Source: Trematomus loennbergii
Taxonomy: Eukaryota > Chordata > Actinopteri > Perciformes > Nototheniidae
DNA length: 64,000 nt
Assembly: GCA_012861695.1 (NCBI GenBank)
Contig: JAAOOA010000123.1
Location: forward strand, 639,501-703,500
Reading direction: 5' to 3'
This document shows, piece after piece, positions 14,351-27,060 of this stretch. How positions within the stretch are numbered: position 1 is the first letter of the stretch; each line of letters starts with the position of its first letter. A program made the translations under genes and the position numbers. The notes below the pieces were generated by a model, which was given only the letters and a program-made list of their open reading frames with translations, did no database searches and was not told the origin of the DNA.

Positions 14351-14379
14351 TATAAAGGAACTACAGCACGGTCACATGA

Positions 14380-14560
14380 CTTCATGTCACCACCTCTAAG
14401 CTAAAGGCGGCTAATGTTGGGCGTGATGACATTCATTTAGTCACTTATTAGCAACCATTGTCTTAATACACGCTAAAGATCATGATTCACCAGTGGGGTA
14501 TTTACTGTCATATTTTATATGGTAGGACAAAATGTAAAAATCTCTTCAGCATCCAACCAA
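14380..14560 (-). repeat. Dispersed repeat, inverted copy at 22740-22895
   Basis: GTCACATGAC ... AAGCTAAAGGCGGCTAATGTT ... CACCAGTGGGGTATTTACTG matches the reverse complement of 22745-22890 in order and content. A related fragment is at 18375-18445. The family is not named. Confidence 0.6.
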
Positions 14561-15855
14561 AAACACGTTAAACAAACCATTGACTTCAAGACGAAGAAAA
14601 CGGTAGAGCTAAAATGCTAACTGGTTTCCGGGTTTAAAGACTCAGTCCTCACTCGGTTGGTGTGTATGTTACATTGTTGGTTTGAAGCACACTGACCTCT
14701 GAAACTTATAGGGAGATTTAGTTCACAATTGAATACCTCACTCTTCTAACGTTGAATACTTGTGTGTCAGAATAACTCCATGCCATAAAAAGGTCAACAA
14801 GGCTTTGTGTCAAACAGTTAGGCTTAAACATCTTGAATTTTTATAATAACCTGGATCAGACATACTTTTCAAACAAATGAATCCTTGTGTAGTCACATAT
14901 AAAAGAACAAGTAGTAACAATACAAGTCAGTTTATGCTTTTCAATTGTTGAAACAGACAGCTGCCATTTCTTCAGGATCTTGCTGCCCTCCTCATCATAT
15001 AATTTTTCCCTTTCTTTCGACGAAGAGTAGATACTTCTGTTATGTACAGATTCCCCCGACTGTTGTGTACCACTGACGCTCAAACACTTCACACCCACTC
15101 TCGCCACTTCTCACCCAAACAGTGAGTTGTGCGTTAAAAGGAAGCGACAGCTGTAAAAGGCCATTTCTGAAGCCCCTGCTAGAAGATAAGGTTGGAGAAG
15201 ATAAGAAGCCGCCCTCTACTGCAAGTAACACACATTTTGAAATTTGAAAGTCTGCTTTTCTTTTGCCTGACAGAAAATGCATCTCCCACTCACCGGAGAG
15301 AAGTCGTGACTGGGCCAGAAAAAGGCCAGACATCCATTTTAAATGTCAAAACATGCAACATTTATTTTACCTCCCATGCAGTTTGGAAGAAGGAGGTATT
15401 TTTTTTTCTCAAATCCGATTGTTAATGTCAACATCAAAAGCTTTCTGAGCACAGCGAGCATGAAACGTATTTCCTACCTATCTGCAGTTCTGTTCTCCTG
15501 CTCTGTGTGCATCAGAAGCCTCAGTAAACATTTTCATTTCGTACAAGCAAGCAGCTTCCAGTTGTTGTTTTTTTTTTTTTATAGAAATGTATGCATGAAA
15601 AGATCAAAACCAGCAGGGGAAGAGACAGCAAGACCTGAGAGGAAGCTGAAGGATTCCTGCATGTTTTTTCAACAGGGAGGGGAATATTTTTGAAGTTCAT
15701 GGTTTAATGGACTTTCAGTCAGACAACTCACGTGTTTCTTAATATGTTTATTTGAAGCACCATATAGTTTTAGTTTGGCGTCTAGGCTCGGGCCTCATCA
15801 CTCCACAGATTTACAAAGAACATTGAGTGATGATTAGATAGCTATCCCCGAGCCT
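14561..15855. other. Gene-less stretch
   Basis: Several 60-116 codon open frames occur at 15040-15693, but none carries a recognisable domain. Possible splice sites around 15270 are not supported by a coherent frame. Confidence 0.4.
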
Positions 15856-15859
15856 ACAG

Positions 15860-15985
15860 GTGGAAGCTGGGGTGGAAGCTGGGGTGGAAGCTGGGGTGGA
15901 TGCTGGGTGGATGCTGGGGTGGAAGCTGGGGTGGAAGCTGGGGTGGAAGCTGGGGTGGAAGCTGGGTGGAAGCTGGGGTGGTGGT
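15860..15985 (+). repeat. 12-bp minisatellite (AAGCTGGGGTGG)
   Basis: About ten units of AAGCTGGGGTGG, with GATGCT and GGGT variants. Open frames on both strands with PASTPAS- or GVEA-type periodicity derive from it. Confidence 0.95.
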
Positions 15986-16348
15986 GGCAGGCGAGCAGCA
16001 GCAACATGAAACACAGCAACAGGAACATGAACGTAGCAATAGCAAGTGAACACAGCAGTGGCAGCAGCAGCATAGCGAGGCAGAGGCAGGAAGACCTGGC
16101 AGCTTAAATAGAGCGGCATGTTTAGGAGAATGTGTTTGGTTGGTTGTAAGAGGGACGAGGTGCGTCACGTGTTAATGTATCATTGGTGCTCGAGTTGACT
16201 GCCTGAACTAGCTCGCAGGCTTAGCCCCATTTGTTTGTACCACTGACTGGATCTGGTGCTAGACTCAATACTTCCATATCTCTCTGACGTAAACCTAACC
16301 CTTATCTCCGAGAAAAAAAAGTAATCCTAATCGGGAAAATCTGACTGC

Positions 16349-17056
16349 TACACTGGAAAAATTTAAGCATTGACTTTAATTAAAAGTATTATGTCAACAG
16401 ATTTCACATAACTGTATTACGTTAGTTGAAAGCAATAACATTAAAGGGGACCTATCATGCAAAATGCACTTTTGTACGTCTTTTATACATGAATATGTGT
16501 CCCCGGTGTTCCAGGGAACTCACCAAGTTTCAGAAAACACAACCCTCTCTATTTTCCTCCATACCCAAATCTCTAAAAAAGGGGCTGCAACGGATCTGAT
16601 AAAAACTGATCCAGATTTGAACACTGTCCTGACGTCAGGACGGTGGCGCTACGGCTATTGGGCCAACTCCACCAATCAGGAGGAGACAGCCACGGCCATT
16701 GCCGTTCGAAAGCGCTGGAGACGCTGTAGTACATATGCCAGGCCAGTAGGTGTGCTGTTCTCACAGAATCTGCCCTTGCAAAAACTGGGATAAAAAATGT
16801 CAAATTGAGCGAAATGAGGCATGGCTAAAATGCATGATCTGTTTGGTATTTTGAAAAAAAAAAAGTATAAATATGCCTTATATAGGTATGGTCCTACACT
16901 ATATTATTAAATATAGCATGATAGGTCCACTTTAAGTTAAATAAAAATACTAGGTTCAACTTAATATTGTTGCTTTCAACTAACCTAATACAGTAATGTG
17001 AAATGTGTTGACATAATTATTTTAATTCAAATCAACGTTTCAGTTTTTTAGTGTAG
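16349..17056. mobile_element. Outer inverted-repeat element (TACACTG ends) hosting a nested element
   Basis: The left part (16349-16440: TACACTGG ... ATTATGTCAACA ... GTATTACGTTAGTTGAAAGCAATAACATT) is the inverted complement of the right part (16936-17056: AATATTGTTGCTTTCAACTAACCTAATACAG ... TTGACATAATTATT ... TTTTAGTGTA). This matches the widespread teleost ACACTG-TAAAAA type of short inverted-repeat element. A different element sits in its middle. Confidence 0.75.
16442..16935 (+). mobile_element. Nested inverted-repeat element (GGGGACCTATCATGC family)
   Basis: It begins TAAAGGGGACCTATCATGCAAAATGCAC and ends ATAGCATGATAGGTCCACTTTA, so the ends are inverted repeats. Two further members are at 26344-27060 and 29193-29856. 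It interrupts the spacer of the outer element almost exactly between its arms. Confidence 0.8.
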
Positions 17057-17059
17057 ATA

Positions 17060-17572
17060 AAAAAATCCAATAATCTGCTACGCCTTCTTTGGTTGTTGTT
17101 TTGATTGAGAGCCCCCTGGTGGCACGAAATAACATAGTGTACATTTTAAAGTTCTTGTTTAAAACCTGCAATAGTTCCTGAGAAAAACACAGCTTTAACA
17201 TCTCCTACTGCGATACAAAGACTTCCTGTTCTGCTCTTCTGACCGTGGGGATTCCTCCTGGGTCTCAAACCTCCCTGGGATCCAATCTAAGGGTTAGTTA
17301 GTCAGTGCCCTTCCTGTCATCCCTCTGGGTTGTCTTACTATCTCTGGAGGAAATGATACGTATGGTCTCAAACGATTACCATCCATCATATAGGCCTGCT
17401 TCCAAAGACCTACCATGAGAATAATAACGGTGTCTGTGAAACGATGGCTTCACTGCCAACGAAACATCAACCACCGCCTTTCTGATCTCATTAACCTCCA
17501 GGCGACACACCCGCCACCACACTTAGTGTAATATCCATATTCTTTCCACTCCAAGGCAATGTGTTGGCAGCT

Positions 17573-17612
<40 letters not shown>

Positions 17613-20600
17613 TGCTGTCAGGAGCAGATATCAGTTCCCCCGGGGTTTGTCAGTGACCTTGAGCTTCTCAATGAGCCTCTTTTTCATATTCAACTCCCAT
17701 AAGAGCTCCTTCATGAACTGTCCTCATTATTTCTCCTTCATACGTCGTTAGACGCTCCCCACCTGTAGATGATGGATAGATTTTGTCTTGATCTTTGTGT
17801 TTCCTTTCATCTTTACTTCGCTTTGTTCTGCATATCAAATCACTTGGCTCTCCGTGACAAACTGAGACTGTAAAGTAACACTTCTAGTATTGTTCGTTCT
17901 AGTATATTGTCACCACTGCTGGAACTTACTCCAGTAACTACTGTGACTTCTATCTTTTGTATTTTCTCATATATACTGTAACCTAAAAGTTGCACCCGAT
18001 ATGTAATCATTGTCATTTCATTATCTGTTGCTATTAAAGCCTGCGCTCTTGTGGGAAAGCTTTTCTCCAGATTTTGGAGCCTGGCTGCAGGGATTTATGG
18101 GATTTGCATTTTGTTGTCATTGCCCAGAGTCAGCGGAGACAACTAAATGCAGCTTAGCAAAACTACAGAGTGCAAACAGTAGGAAAGTGTTTATAAAAGT
18201 ATATCAATATAACTGAATGATTCTAAAAGATGAGAACAGGAATACAAATATGCCAATATAGAGTAGAAAGCACAAATCCCATGAGATGTTATATGTACAA
18301 TATGAACAATAAACCAGTTGTAAATAACTACACAGAAGCCTTTTATCCAAATCCTTTAAGGGCTAGATTGCTAAATGACTAAATAACAAGTCATGTGACC
18401 GTGCTGCAGCCTCACATTAGCTTTTGACTTCTAGAAATGTGCATTAACGCTTCAAAAATCCTAAAAGTGTTGTTATTAAGTGGATATTATCCTTCTAGAC
18501 ACATTGCTTGAGGCTGATGTTAATTTCTTTGGTTCTCTAAAATCCATTTTAGAACACTTTTGACTTCCAGTCTATTCTAAGTAAATGATGAATAGGTAAT
18601 ACAAATAATTCAAAGAGGCTTTATTGTGCTTTTTGGGGGCTTTCCTTTTCCTATAGTGTGGTATATACAGCAGGTTTTAGTGCATGTCTAAAGGCTAAAA
18701 GCACTTTTTGAACATTAAAGCATGTAAAAATGTCAGAGTAGAGGCACTAAATACAAATGAACCTGAACATGAGCAGAATAGGGCCCCTTTAAAAGCTAGG
18801 GATCACATAGACGTGATTTAAAAGGACACAAATCAAAGATATTGGAAACCACCACATTGTAATCACCCTGTCATGCTCATAATGTGATCCTTACTCCCAC
18901 CAGAAACCAGTGCCCTGCATAGAGGTCACAGCATTATATAATATAATCCATATTATCCCGTCCTCGAGCCTGAAGTGATTATTCTGGGTCAGAAAAGAGC
19001 TCACCAAAACTCCATCGCCTCATTTTCAGATACGAAATGAAGATCTGAAGTTAACGCTCTCTCGTTGGGCGGTGCATTGACTCATCACTCAGCACCCTCA
19101 AGCAGATATTCCCTTATCTCTTGTGACTTAATAAACAGTCATTAACGGTAAATTATGATACATCTCAAAGGGTTTCTAAAGCCTGCCGACTTCAAAGAGA
19201 CGGTGCCTTTTCAGCGAGAGGCTTTGATGTAATGTGCATGCAGGGAAGTCTGAAATCTGTCAGAGGATTACGGAGCATAGGAGCATTACTTTTATATCTA
19301 GCTCCTGCACATACTTATATCTGTGGAGGAAATTAAATTACGTAGATAGCATTTGGTGGTAAAATTGTTTTATTGCCGTTCACAGTATAATCAGCATTTA
19401 ATGATTTCTTTCTTACTTTTTCCTTTCCTATGAAAACATGAACAACAGGTGGAGATAAAGTAATTTTACAGCTTGGACGGCGTGTAGAAAGTTCAGAGTG
19501 CAAGTTAAATGTGTGAGGAATGAGAGCTATATGTATCCACAGCTGTCCCCTCACACTCCGTCTAAACTGAGAGTGTGTGAGCCTCTTCTTGGCAAGAGCT
19601 CAAATATTTAATCTGTGAGTCGGGGTGTGAAGTAATCAATATATATGTACAATAGAGTCTCTTTATCACTGCTTCTCGTCTGTGTTTCACTGAGTGCTTC
19701 TCCATTAATCAATAGATGTTTGAATGTGCCTCCTCATTATTATGGAGATACTGAAAGATGGCAAAGTTCAAGCCCTGTCACCTTTCACTTTTCTTTTGGT
19801 ATTTCAGGAACGCCTGAAGGGAATGTCTTCAAAGTGTCAGAAATGTTGACTTGGACTCATGGTTGAACTGTTTTGATTTTGGTGGTCAAAGGTACTATAA
19901 CTTAATGACCCTCCCATTCCCGAGAATGCCCTTTTTTTAGAACTGCCTTGAAGAAATGTATTCATTGACTCAAGGATTAACCCATACACTTTGGTCAAAG
20001 GTTAATGTGGTCTCAAGTCCATGCCATTCTCACAAATAGGATATCTCAAGAATGCCTAACAGGACTTTCTGTAAAATTGGCACAAATTACACTTTTGTTA
20101 AAGCCTAATGTAACAACTACTTACATTATGTACTGTAACATTTGAAACTTTACCAGTACAAGTATCCGTGCTTGGTGTACTAATTATTGCTCCCTTGTGT
20201 TTTCGTAAAAGTCTCTATTTCATGTATAATTTCTACTTAGTTTCTCCCCATGTTTGAATCCGAGAAGCACCAACAACGATTGTAAGGCATAGCGGTGAGA
20301 ACGTATTTCTTCTGTCTTTACTTTTGCTCTCTACTGTATATTTCGGTCTTCTTTAAACTAACTTGAACTCTCATCGCATGTCAAAATACTGCACCAACAT
20401 TGTCTCTCACTTGATCTGCACTGCCTGAAGTAAGTCTGAAAAAAGCATGAACTTTCTGGTGTAGTAATCACTGATCTGTGAAATAAAAGGTTGGAGGGCC
20501 TGAGTGGATCCTGCTTGACCTCTCTAATTTAAAATCTACAAACACAAGTTACTCATTTCACCACAGAGAGCAAAAGGCCTGCCTCACAGCTCACATTAAC

Positions 20601-22960
20601 CGTAAATATTAGAGTCATGCATACAATGTGCTGCGTCACTAAAGTATTTCTCTCGGCATCCCAGCTGTTTCTCCTCGCTTTATTCTGGCGGTTACTTCGC
20701 CTAAAAATATCCCCCCTCTCTGTCTTTTCTCAGAACCCTGCCCTCATACACAACAAGTTCTTATCTTCAGGGACCATGACTGCAGAGGGGTGTTACTGCT
20801 GAAGAATACGAGTAAAAGTCGGGTGTAACCCACCACTACAAGTACAGCATTCTATGGATCAAGATCTGTCTATTGTTAGCTAAAGACACCGTGGTTTTAG
20901 TTCAGATTAACCTGCCTTTTTCGAGGACTTCTATAAGTGTGGGGTAAGTAGATAATGTATTTCTGTTTGATTGCAGACATTACTTCCAATCAATCTAAAT
21001 GTGGCTTAGATTTGATGTGTTTTTCAATAGTTTTTACATTTTCTGCGGTAGCTGTTGCAGGAAATCAAGTGAAGTTGGTAATATTGGTCAAAAAAGCGCA
21101 AACTGTGGCCGTCCTGAAGTGTAAAACTGTGGATTTGACCCTCAAGCCTTATTACTGTAGCTGTGGTGCAATATCTTCTTTTACAGTGTGTCACTTAGCA
21201 ATAAACTAATTCCCTACCACCTTAAAGGATTTCTATGGAAGCCCATTTGGAAAAAGTTAGGGTAAAACGTTGACATTCTTTATGAATACACCTTCACTAC
21301 CATTTGTTGAGGTGATTGATACCTTACTTATGTCTGTACAATAAATATACAGCTACAGCAGACAGTTTATTAGCTTATAGCATAAAACTGGTGGAAACAG
21401 ATAGCCTGTCCGGTTAAGAAAATCTGCCTACAAGATACAAGTAACTGCTTGTGATTTACTGAACACTCTTTTCTTGTCAAGGCTGTAAAAAACCTTGGGC
21501 TGTGATATTTTGTACCCATTGTAATCTCTTATTTCCAGCTGCTTCATGTTAAAAATGGACCACTGTTGTGTCCCACCCTCATATCTCGTCATGTGTTATG
21601 ACTTCTGCTCACTAGCCAACGCCTATAGATGCAGTGTTCTGGGTGGGTCACTTTATTATGACTGATTTACTCTCAAGTTGTTTTGTATGTATGTTGCATT
21701 TGATGAACAGAGCTAAGATAGTCTATATCCTATTGGAGGGAATCTTTAAAAACCTAGCTCCAGTGTCTGTCTACTGAGAAAAACTGCAACAAGACTAGTG
21801 GTGTTGACAGAAAAGGACATTTAGACATGAGTTGGGGATTATCTGGCATCACATTGCTGCAGGGCTTGCTTTTTTGAAACAAACAACACATAACAACCCA
21901 CTTTATCTATGTACTCCTGTGCTGCATCGTGCACATTTTAACACTAACACAAACAGCGTGCAACACATTTCTGCTTTCTCCAAACACACAACGCCTTGGG
22001 GCAAGTGCATTGCTAGCGGCAGAGACAAACCATTTCTATTGCAGTGTCATAAAAATACAACAACTCTTTCTGATGCCTACATGTGAGGCAGTTTGTCACT
22101 TTTTTATTCAAAGCTATTTCAAGGAAATTTCTTTTTGTGTTGATTTTGGCCAGTCCTGTGGACAAAAGTGGTAGTGTTACCTTGTAAAGAACACTGCATT
22201 TCTCGTTAGCATCATCGCTAAGTGAACTGTGATGTGAATACTGTATTTTAACAATACGGTATTCTGTTTTTCACATTTGTTATTTTTTATTTGTTATTTT
22301 TTTTAATCTGTTCGAAATAAAGATTGAAATGAAATGAATGAATGAAATGAACTCAATACTTTTTCAACTTAAAACTGAGCTGTTTGCAGGTTGCTTAGCT
22401 ATTCAAAACACATCCACAATCACACCCCCAATGGCAGTTATGGGATATGTGCATAACCTACATCATGTCTCCTATGCATCCATGATTTTAACCCTGGAGC
22501 TTTTAGCTGTGACTCGCTGAGCCACTATGCTGATTTAAACAAGATAACATTGATTATTGATTGCTTTAATGGCTGTCAACAGTAGGAAATGACGGAAGGA
22601 ATCCTAGTAAGCGTTTAGCACTTCTCGTTCGCTTGTCTTCATGCTTTTTTGAATGGGTTTTTAGTTAGAAGCTTGAAATAAGGTCTGTAGTTAAAACGAG
22701 CTGAAGAAATGTTCACGTTTTGTTCTATGACATAAAGTACGTCAGTAAATACCCCACTGGTGAATGTCTGTAGCTTTAATTAAAAACAGTGGCTGCTAAC
22801 AAGTGGCTAAATAAGACTACAAACCGCCATCAAGCCAAACATTAGCCGCCTTTAGCTTAGCGGTTTTGACCCGATGTCATGTGACGTGAGGTAGTTTGTC
22901 TGTTAGCTTTTTACTTCTGGAGATGTGGAGATTATCCCAACGAACAAAACGTGCAAATAT
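17060..22960. other. Gene-less stretch, probably intergenic or long intron
   Basis: Apart from a short (TG)n at 17578-17608 I recognise no exon, RNA gene or bounded element. Open frames of 60-84 codons are scattered and have no domain. Confidence 0.45.
22740..22895 (+). repeat. Dispersed repeat, inverted relative to 14380-14560
   Basis: Shares ordered blocks with 14380-14560 on the opposite strand, including CAGTAAATACCCCACTGGTG and AACATTAGCCGCCTTTAGCTTAG. Confidence 0.6.
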
Positions 22961-22966
22961 CATATT

Positions 22967-23442
22967 CAACCCAGTCTCACGGCATTTTGTGTTATAGTCA
23001 CGAAATGTAATCTATTGATTCGTGTTCACTAACACGATTTTCCAATTTTTTTCGTGTCACACCGATTTTAAAAGCAATGTATTTCTATTGGTAGTATGTT
23101 TCGTGCCTGCACCAAATAATAACAAATTAGAAGGAAAAAAGATTTAAAAAATACAGATTTCAGTATTCTGAGGCTCTGAGCCCCATTTATTTTCCACAAA
23201 AACAATAATCGTGGCTTGATATTGAGTGAGAAAATGTTTTTATGAACCACACAGTTTCCGGTCTTCCAAGACTCGACCGGACAAAAAGACGTGGTGCAGG
23301 CACGAAACATACTACCAATAGAAATACATTGCATTTAAAATCGTTCTGTGTGAAAAAAAGGGGAAAATCATGTTGGTGAACACGAATCAATAGATTACAT
23401 TTATTTCGTGACTATAACACGAAATACCGTGAGACTGGGTTG
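22967..23442. mobile_element. Small DNA element with about 150-bp terminal inverted repeats
   Basis: The left end CAACCCAGTCTCACGGCATT ... TAGTCACGAAATGTAATCTATTGATTCGTG is mirrored by CACGAATCAATAGATTACAT ... GTGACTATAACACGAAAT ... GTGAGACTGGGTTG. The arms continue inward through TTTCTATTGGTAGTATGTTTCGTGCCTGCACC and its complement. No transposase frame. Confidence 0.85.
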
Positions 23443-23670
23443 ATTCAAAATACTATCTGTTAAATGGTGCATGTTGGCTGTCATGCTCATTACAACATAA
23501 TGTTTTGGTGCTAGGTTTGTTACACTAGCATAGGCTATCCACTGCAGCTACTGTCTCTGTTTTTTCCCCGATACCTCACAACCAGAATAGAGCCCAGTAT
23601 GCACACAATACAAATCTGTTTTTGGAGAGTAGGATCAATCAAGAGTTTGGGGTTTCAAATGTGTGGAAAT

Positions 23671-24810
23671 CAGGGACGTGCACAGGTACGGGCTATTGTG
23701 GCCCGTTTTCCCTTTTTGGCTGACCTGCCCCTCTGGAGAGAGCGAGAGGTTTTTGTTTTCTTTCTGTTATGGTCGAATCAACATGATAAGCCCACAATTA
23801 GTATTGTAGTGTCTCGCTGCGGGAAACACACCAGCTTAATTATTCTTCTACTACTTCTTTTACTTCTTCTTCTCCTTCTTCTTACATGTAATTTCCCGCG
23901 AAATTTTGAATGAAGAACTCGTTTCAGTGTGAACTCATTCCACAGTATGACCACAAAAGTGTTTTAAACCAGGTAGGCCTACGTTTTTATTATGTATGTT
24001 CTATATCGCTAAGTGTGTGATTACACATGTTACGTATTATATATATAATATGTATTATAGGCTACTGTATTGGTGCGGTGCGTTAAGACCACCTCTAGAG
24101 TCGGATCTTGGAAAATGGATTTTGAGTTTTCTCATGGCAGGGACTTTACTTCCTCTTGACACCGTCGGTTATTTACAAAAAAACACCTACATATACTTGT
24201 TATTGTGCTTCTGTCTTTCTGTGTCTTTTCATCTGCTCCGTAAACTCCCTCAACTCCAATAGTGGGGCTGCTCTCTCTCTTCTCTTGATCGCCCTCTCAC
24301 GGGTGAACAGTTCACTGCCCGCTTCATTGTAGGATTTCTGCCATGTCTCTACTTTAATTTGACCATCTCTGTTATTAAGTTATGGAATACTAAATAAATA
24401 AGTAATTAGATACCTTACCGTTACTGCGCTCATAAAGAATGATAAGAATAAGAATAATGCGTATTGAACTGGTTTCATTAATTAGTGAGTTTATTTAAGG
24501 TAATTATAGAAGCCCTATTTTATCAGTATGTCTGCACAGCAGTTACAATGGTCAAACTACATTGAATTGTCCCCATTTTTTTACTAACATTAGATATTTT
24601 AATGAGATATGGACCGCAAAACCAAACATTTCCCTGGTTTTCATTTTAAAAATCAAGTCACCGAATGCAAGTAGTTGCATTAGCTTATTTTGTTATGACT
24701 GTTCAAATTAGTTAATGTAATAATCGTTTTGGTCTCATATATTTTTTCGGGGGGAGGCCCTTTTTCCAGTTTAGAGCAATAGCCCCTCCAAATGTCTGTG
24801 CACGTCCCTG
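23671..24810. mobile_element. Complete non-autonomous hAT-type element with 8-bp target duplication
   Basis: The ends are CAGGGACGTGCACAG and its exact complement CTGTGCACGTCCCTG. The element is flanked by a perfect direct repeat GTGGAAAT at 23663-23670 and 24811-24818. CAGGG-type ends and an 8-bp target duplication are diagnostic of the hAT superfamily. Inner blocks near both ends (GGCTATTGTGGCCC... and ...AGAGCAATAGCCCC) extend the inverted relation. The 1.1-kb interior has no transposase frame; the open frames at 23599-23913 and 23996-24262 show no DDE or BED motifs. Confidence 0.92.
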
Positions 24811-24819
24811 GTGGAAATA

Positions 24820-25800
24820 GAAAAGGCCATGTCAGGTTTCAGGTTGTCACTCCTACTCATAACCAGCCATGAGTGACAGATTGTGTGTTAGCTCCAGGAT
24901 CAGGGGTTTCACAGACACCTTTTCACTGTCACTTTCACTCTGACAACAGCAGCCTTACCCATCACCACAGGCCTTGTTTGGTCTGTGGAGAAGACAAAAT
25001 GACAGAGGAGCTTGGGGTGCATCGTGTTTGTTTAGGTCATGTCTCTGTTTTCTGTGGTGGACTGGACGCTAACAGGGATTGTACAATCTTAGCTAGCATC
25101 CATAACAAGGCTCAGCGGGTCTGTTTCTCATGCTGAAGCAGAGCATACAGTATGGGGCTGTAGTGTGCGTGATATTCTATATCCAAAGCATTTAGAGGAC
25201 AGTGTCTTAATTCTTCAAGAAACACAGTTTAGAAATGGATAAAACAGTATATTTATGTGCTCCAATGTTAGCTGAAATCATTAGCATGTTTGGCTAATTA
25301 GCTCTATGCTATCAGGCTAACATTAGCCACTCTTTCCTTATATTATATTGGGGGTAATGTTGGCTTTTTAGCTGCCTGAGAGTTAACTTTGTAAGAAAGT
25401 AATACATTTGACAAACACTCAAGTTAATCCACACACTAAAAGAGATTTTTGGTATAGTTGAAACTAGAAATAAACCTTTTAAAATACTAAGTATGTAAGC
25501 TAGTGGGAACATTATGGACCTATTAGCTTTAGTCTTTTAACATGATATCATGTTTACCTCGGGCTGAAGTAAAGACCAATAGTTTAAAAAATGACTAAAA
25601 ATGATGGTGATTAATCTGACCCTGATATTATATGAAACTGTTTATAGTACAAATGTTGCCTGCGTGAACTGAACACAAACTTAGGAAAGAGCCTCACTGG
25701 GTTTAATGATTAATGGAGACTGCTGAGATAAAATCCTGAAACATTTACTTTTCTCACTGACCTTTAGGTTGAACTTTTTCTTGCTTTTTCTTTTGTCTCA
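24820..25800. other. Gene-less stretch upstream of the paralemmin exons
   Basis: No bounded repeat or exon is recognised. The segment ends in a strong pyrimidine tract (25772-25801) that serves the exon at 25804. Confidence 0.4.
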
Positions 25801-25803
25801 TAG

Positions 25804-25866
25804 AGGCAGTACTACGTGGCTCAGTGAAACACCCCTACGAACGGAAGAAGACGATCACTAAACAGC
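25804..25866 (+). CDS. palm: Paralemmin-family gene, internal coding exon (63 nt)
   Basis: The exon follows an excellent pyrimidine tract and acceptor (TTTTGTCTCATAG) and ends at a consensus donor (GTGAGT at 25867). Only one frame is open through it. After two leading bases it encodes a basic stretch with KHPYERKKTITKQ at its end, and it leaves one base for the next exon. That base joins the 17-nt exon at 28593 in frame, and the reading continues to the paralemmin terminal exon. Assignment rests on this phase continuity and strand, not on recognised similarity. The N-terminal coiled-coil exons typical of paralemmins were not found and probably lie upstream of the window. Confidence 0.6.
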
Positions 25867-26145
25867 GTGAGTGATTTTTTTAACAGCTTCATTCAATCAC
25901 AATTTTTCAATATCAATATACAGACATTCATGATAAGGAGGACTGACACACTTGTGGTTTTAAGTCTATTTATTCTGCCCTCTGCTGGCACATAGATACT
26001 GTATGCAAGGTTTCACGTCTAAAGATATAATGTGCCATGAAGCAGGCAGTACAGTATTTTCGTCACAGTTAAACTTGTATCTTGACCGTGACGAGATAAA
26101 ATAAGAGGCAGCCATGTGACAGCTAATGTGATGGATTATACCCAA

Positions 26146-26294
<149 letters not shown>

Positions 26295-26343
26295 CTCCCA
26301 ATGTTATTACAAATGAAATTATATCAACAGCAAATTTACGGAA

Positions 26344-27060
26344 TTTAAAGGTCACCTATCATGCTATTTTTAGGCAATAGCATAGGTTTCAGATATATAC
26401 AAATATATTAAAAAATGTCTATGAAGTGTTTTGCTCCAAATACCAAACAGATCACCCATTCTAGCCATGCCTCATATCCCTCTATTTTACTTCCTGTTTC
26501 AAAAGTGCTGATTTTGGGTATAAAGCTTTAAAAATAAAAAATGATAACAAATAAAAAAGGAGGGGGCTGAGCTCATGCGGGACCCGGCAGCTACTGTCTA
26601 AACTAAATACTGCCGTGATGCGTGAACGCCATATCATGGATTATCAAGGATTATCTCTGAAACAGTATGGAGCTCAAAGGCTTTCTCTCTTGCCGGTTAT
26701 ACCACAAGGTGAGTTCCTTTTTATTTCCTGCTTCTTCACACACATGCTCTCCAGTACAGGTTAGCTCTGAGTGTTAGCGATGCTAATGTAAACACCGACC
26801 ATATTACGTCCAAAACAGTCGGGCATTGTTTCTGATAGCAACTTTCTGATAGTGCCGTGGGTCCATATTTCCGATATTACGTCATATCGGACGCAAATCT
26901 GGATCAGCTCTTTGTAGCCCGTTTTTAGAGATGTGGGTACGGAGGAAAAGAGAGAGGGTTTTATTTTCTGACGCTGCGTGAGTTCTCTGACACACCGGGG
27001 ACACATATTTATGTAGAAAAGACATAAAAAAGTGCATTTTGCATGATAGGTCCCCTTTAA
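26344..27060 (-). mobile_element. GGGGACCTATCATGC-family element, inverted copy
   Basis: It runs from TTTAAAGGTCACCTATCATGCTATTTTTA to AAAATGCATTTTGCATGATAGGTCCCCTTTAA-type ends, with GATAGGT inverted ends. It is the reverse complement of 29193-29856 over nearly its full length, sharing blocks such as TATGGAGCTCAAAGGCTTTC and GACCATATTACGTCCAAAACAGTC. No transposase frame is present. Confidence 0.88.

Noticed and set aside
15811..16168. Minus-strand frames with PASTPAS repeats
   Set aside because: Caused by the 12-bp minisatellite at 15860-15985.
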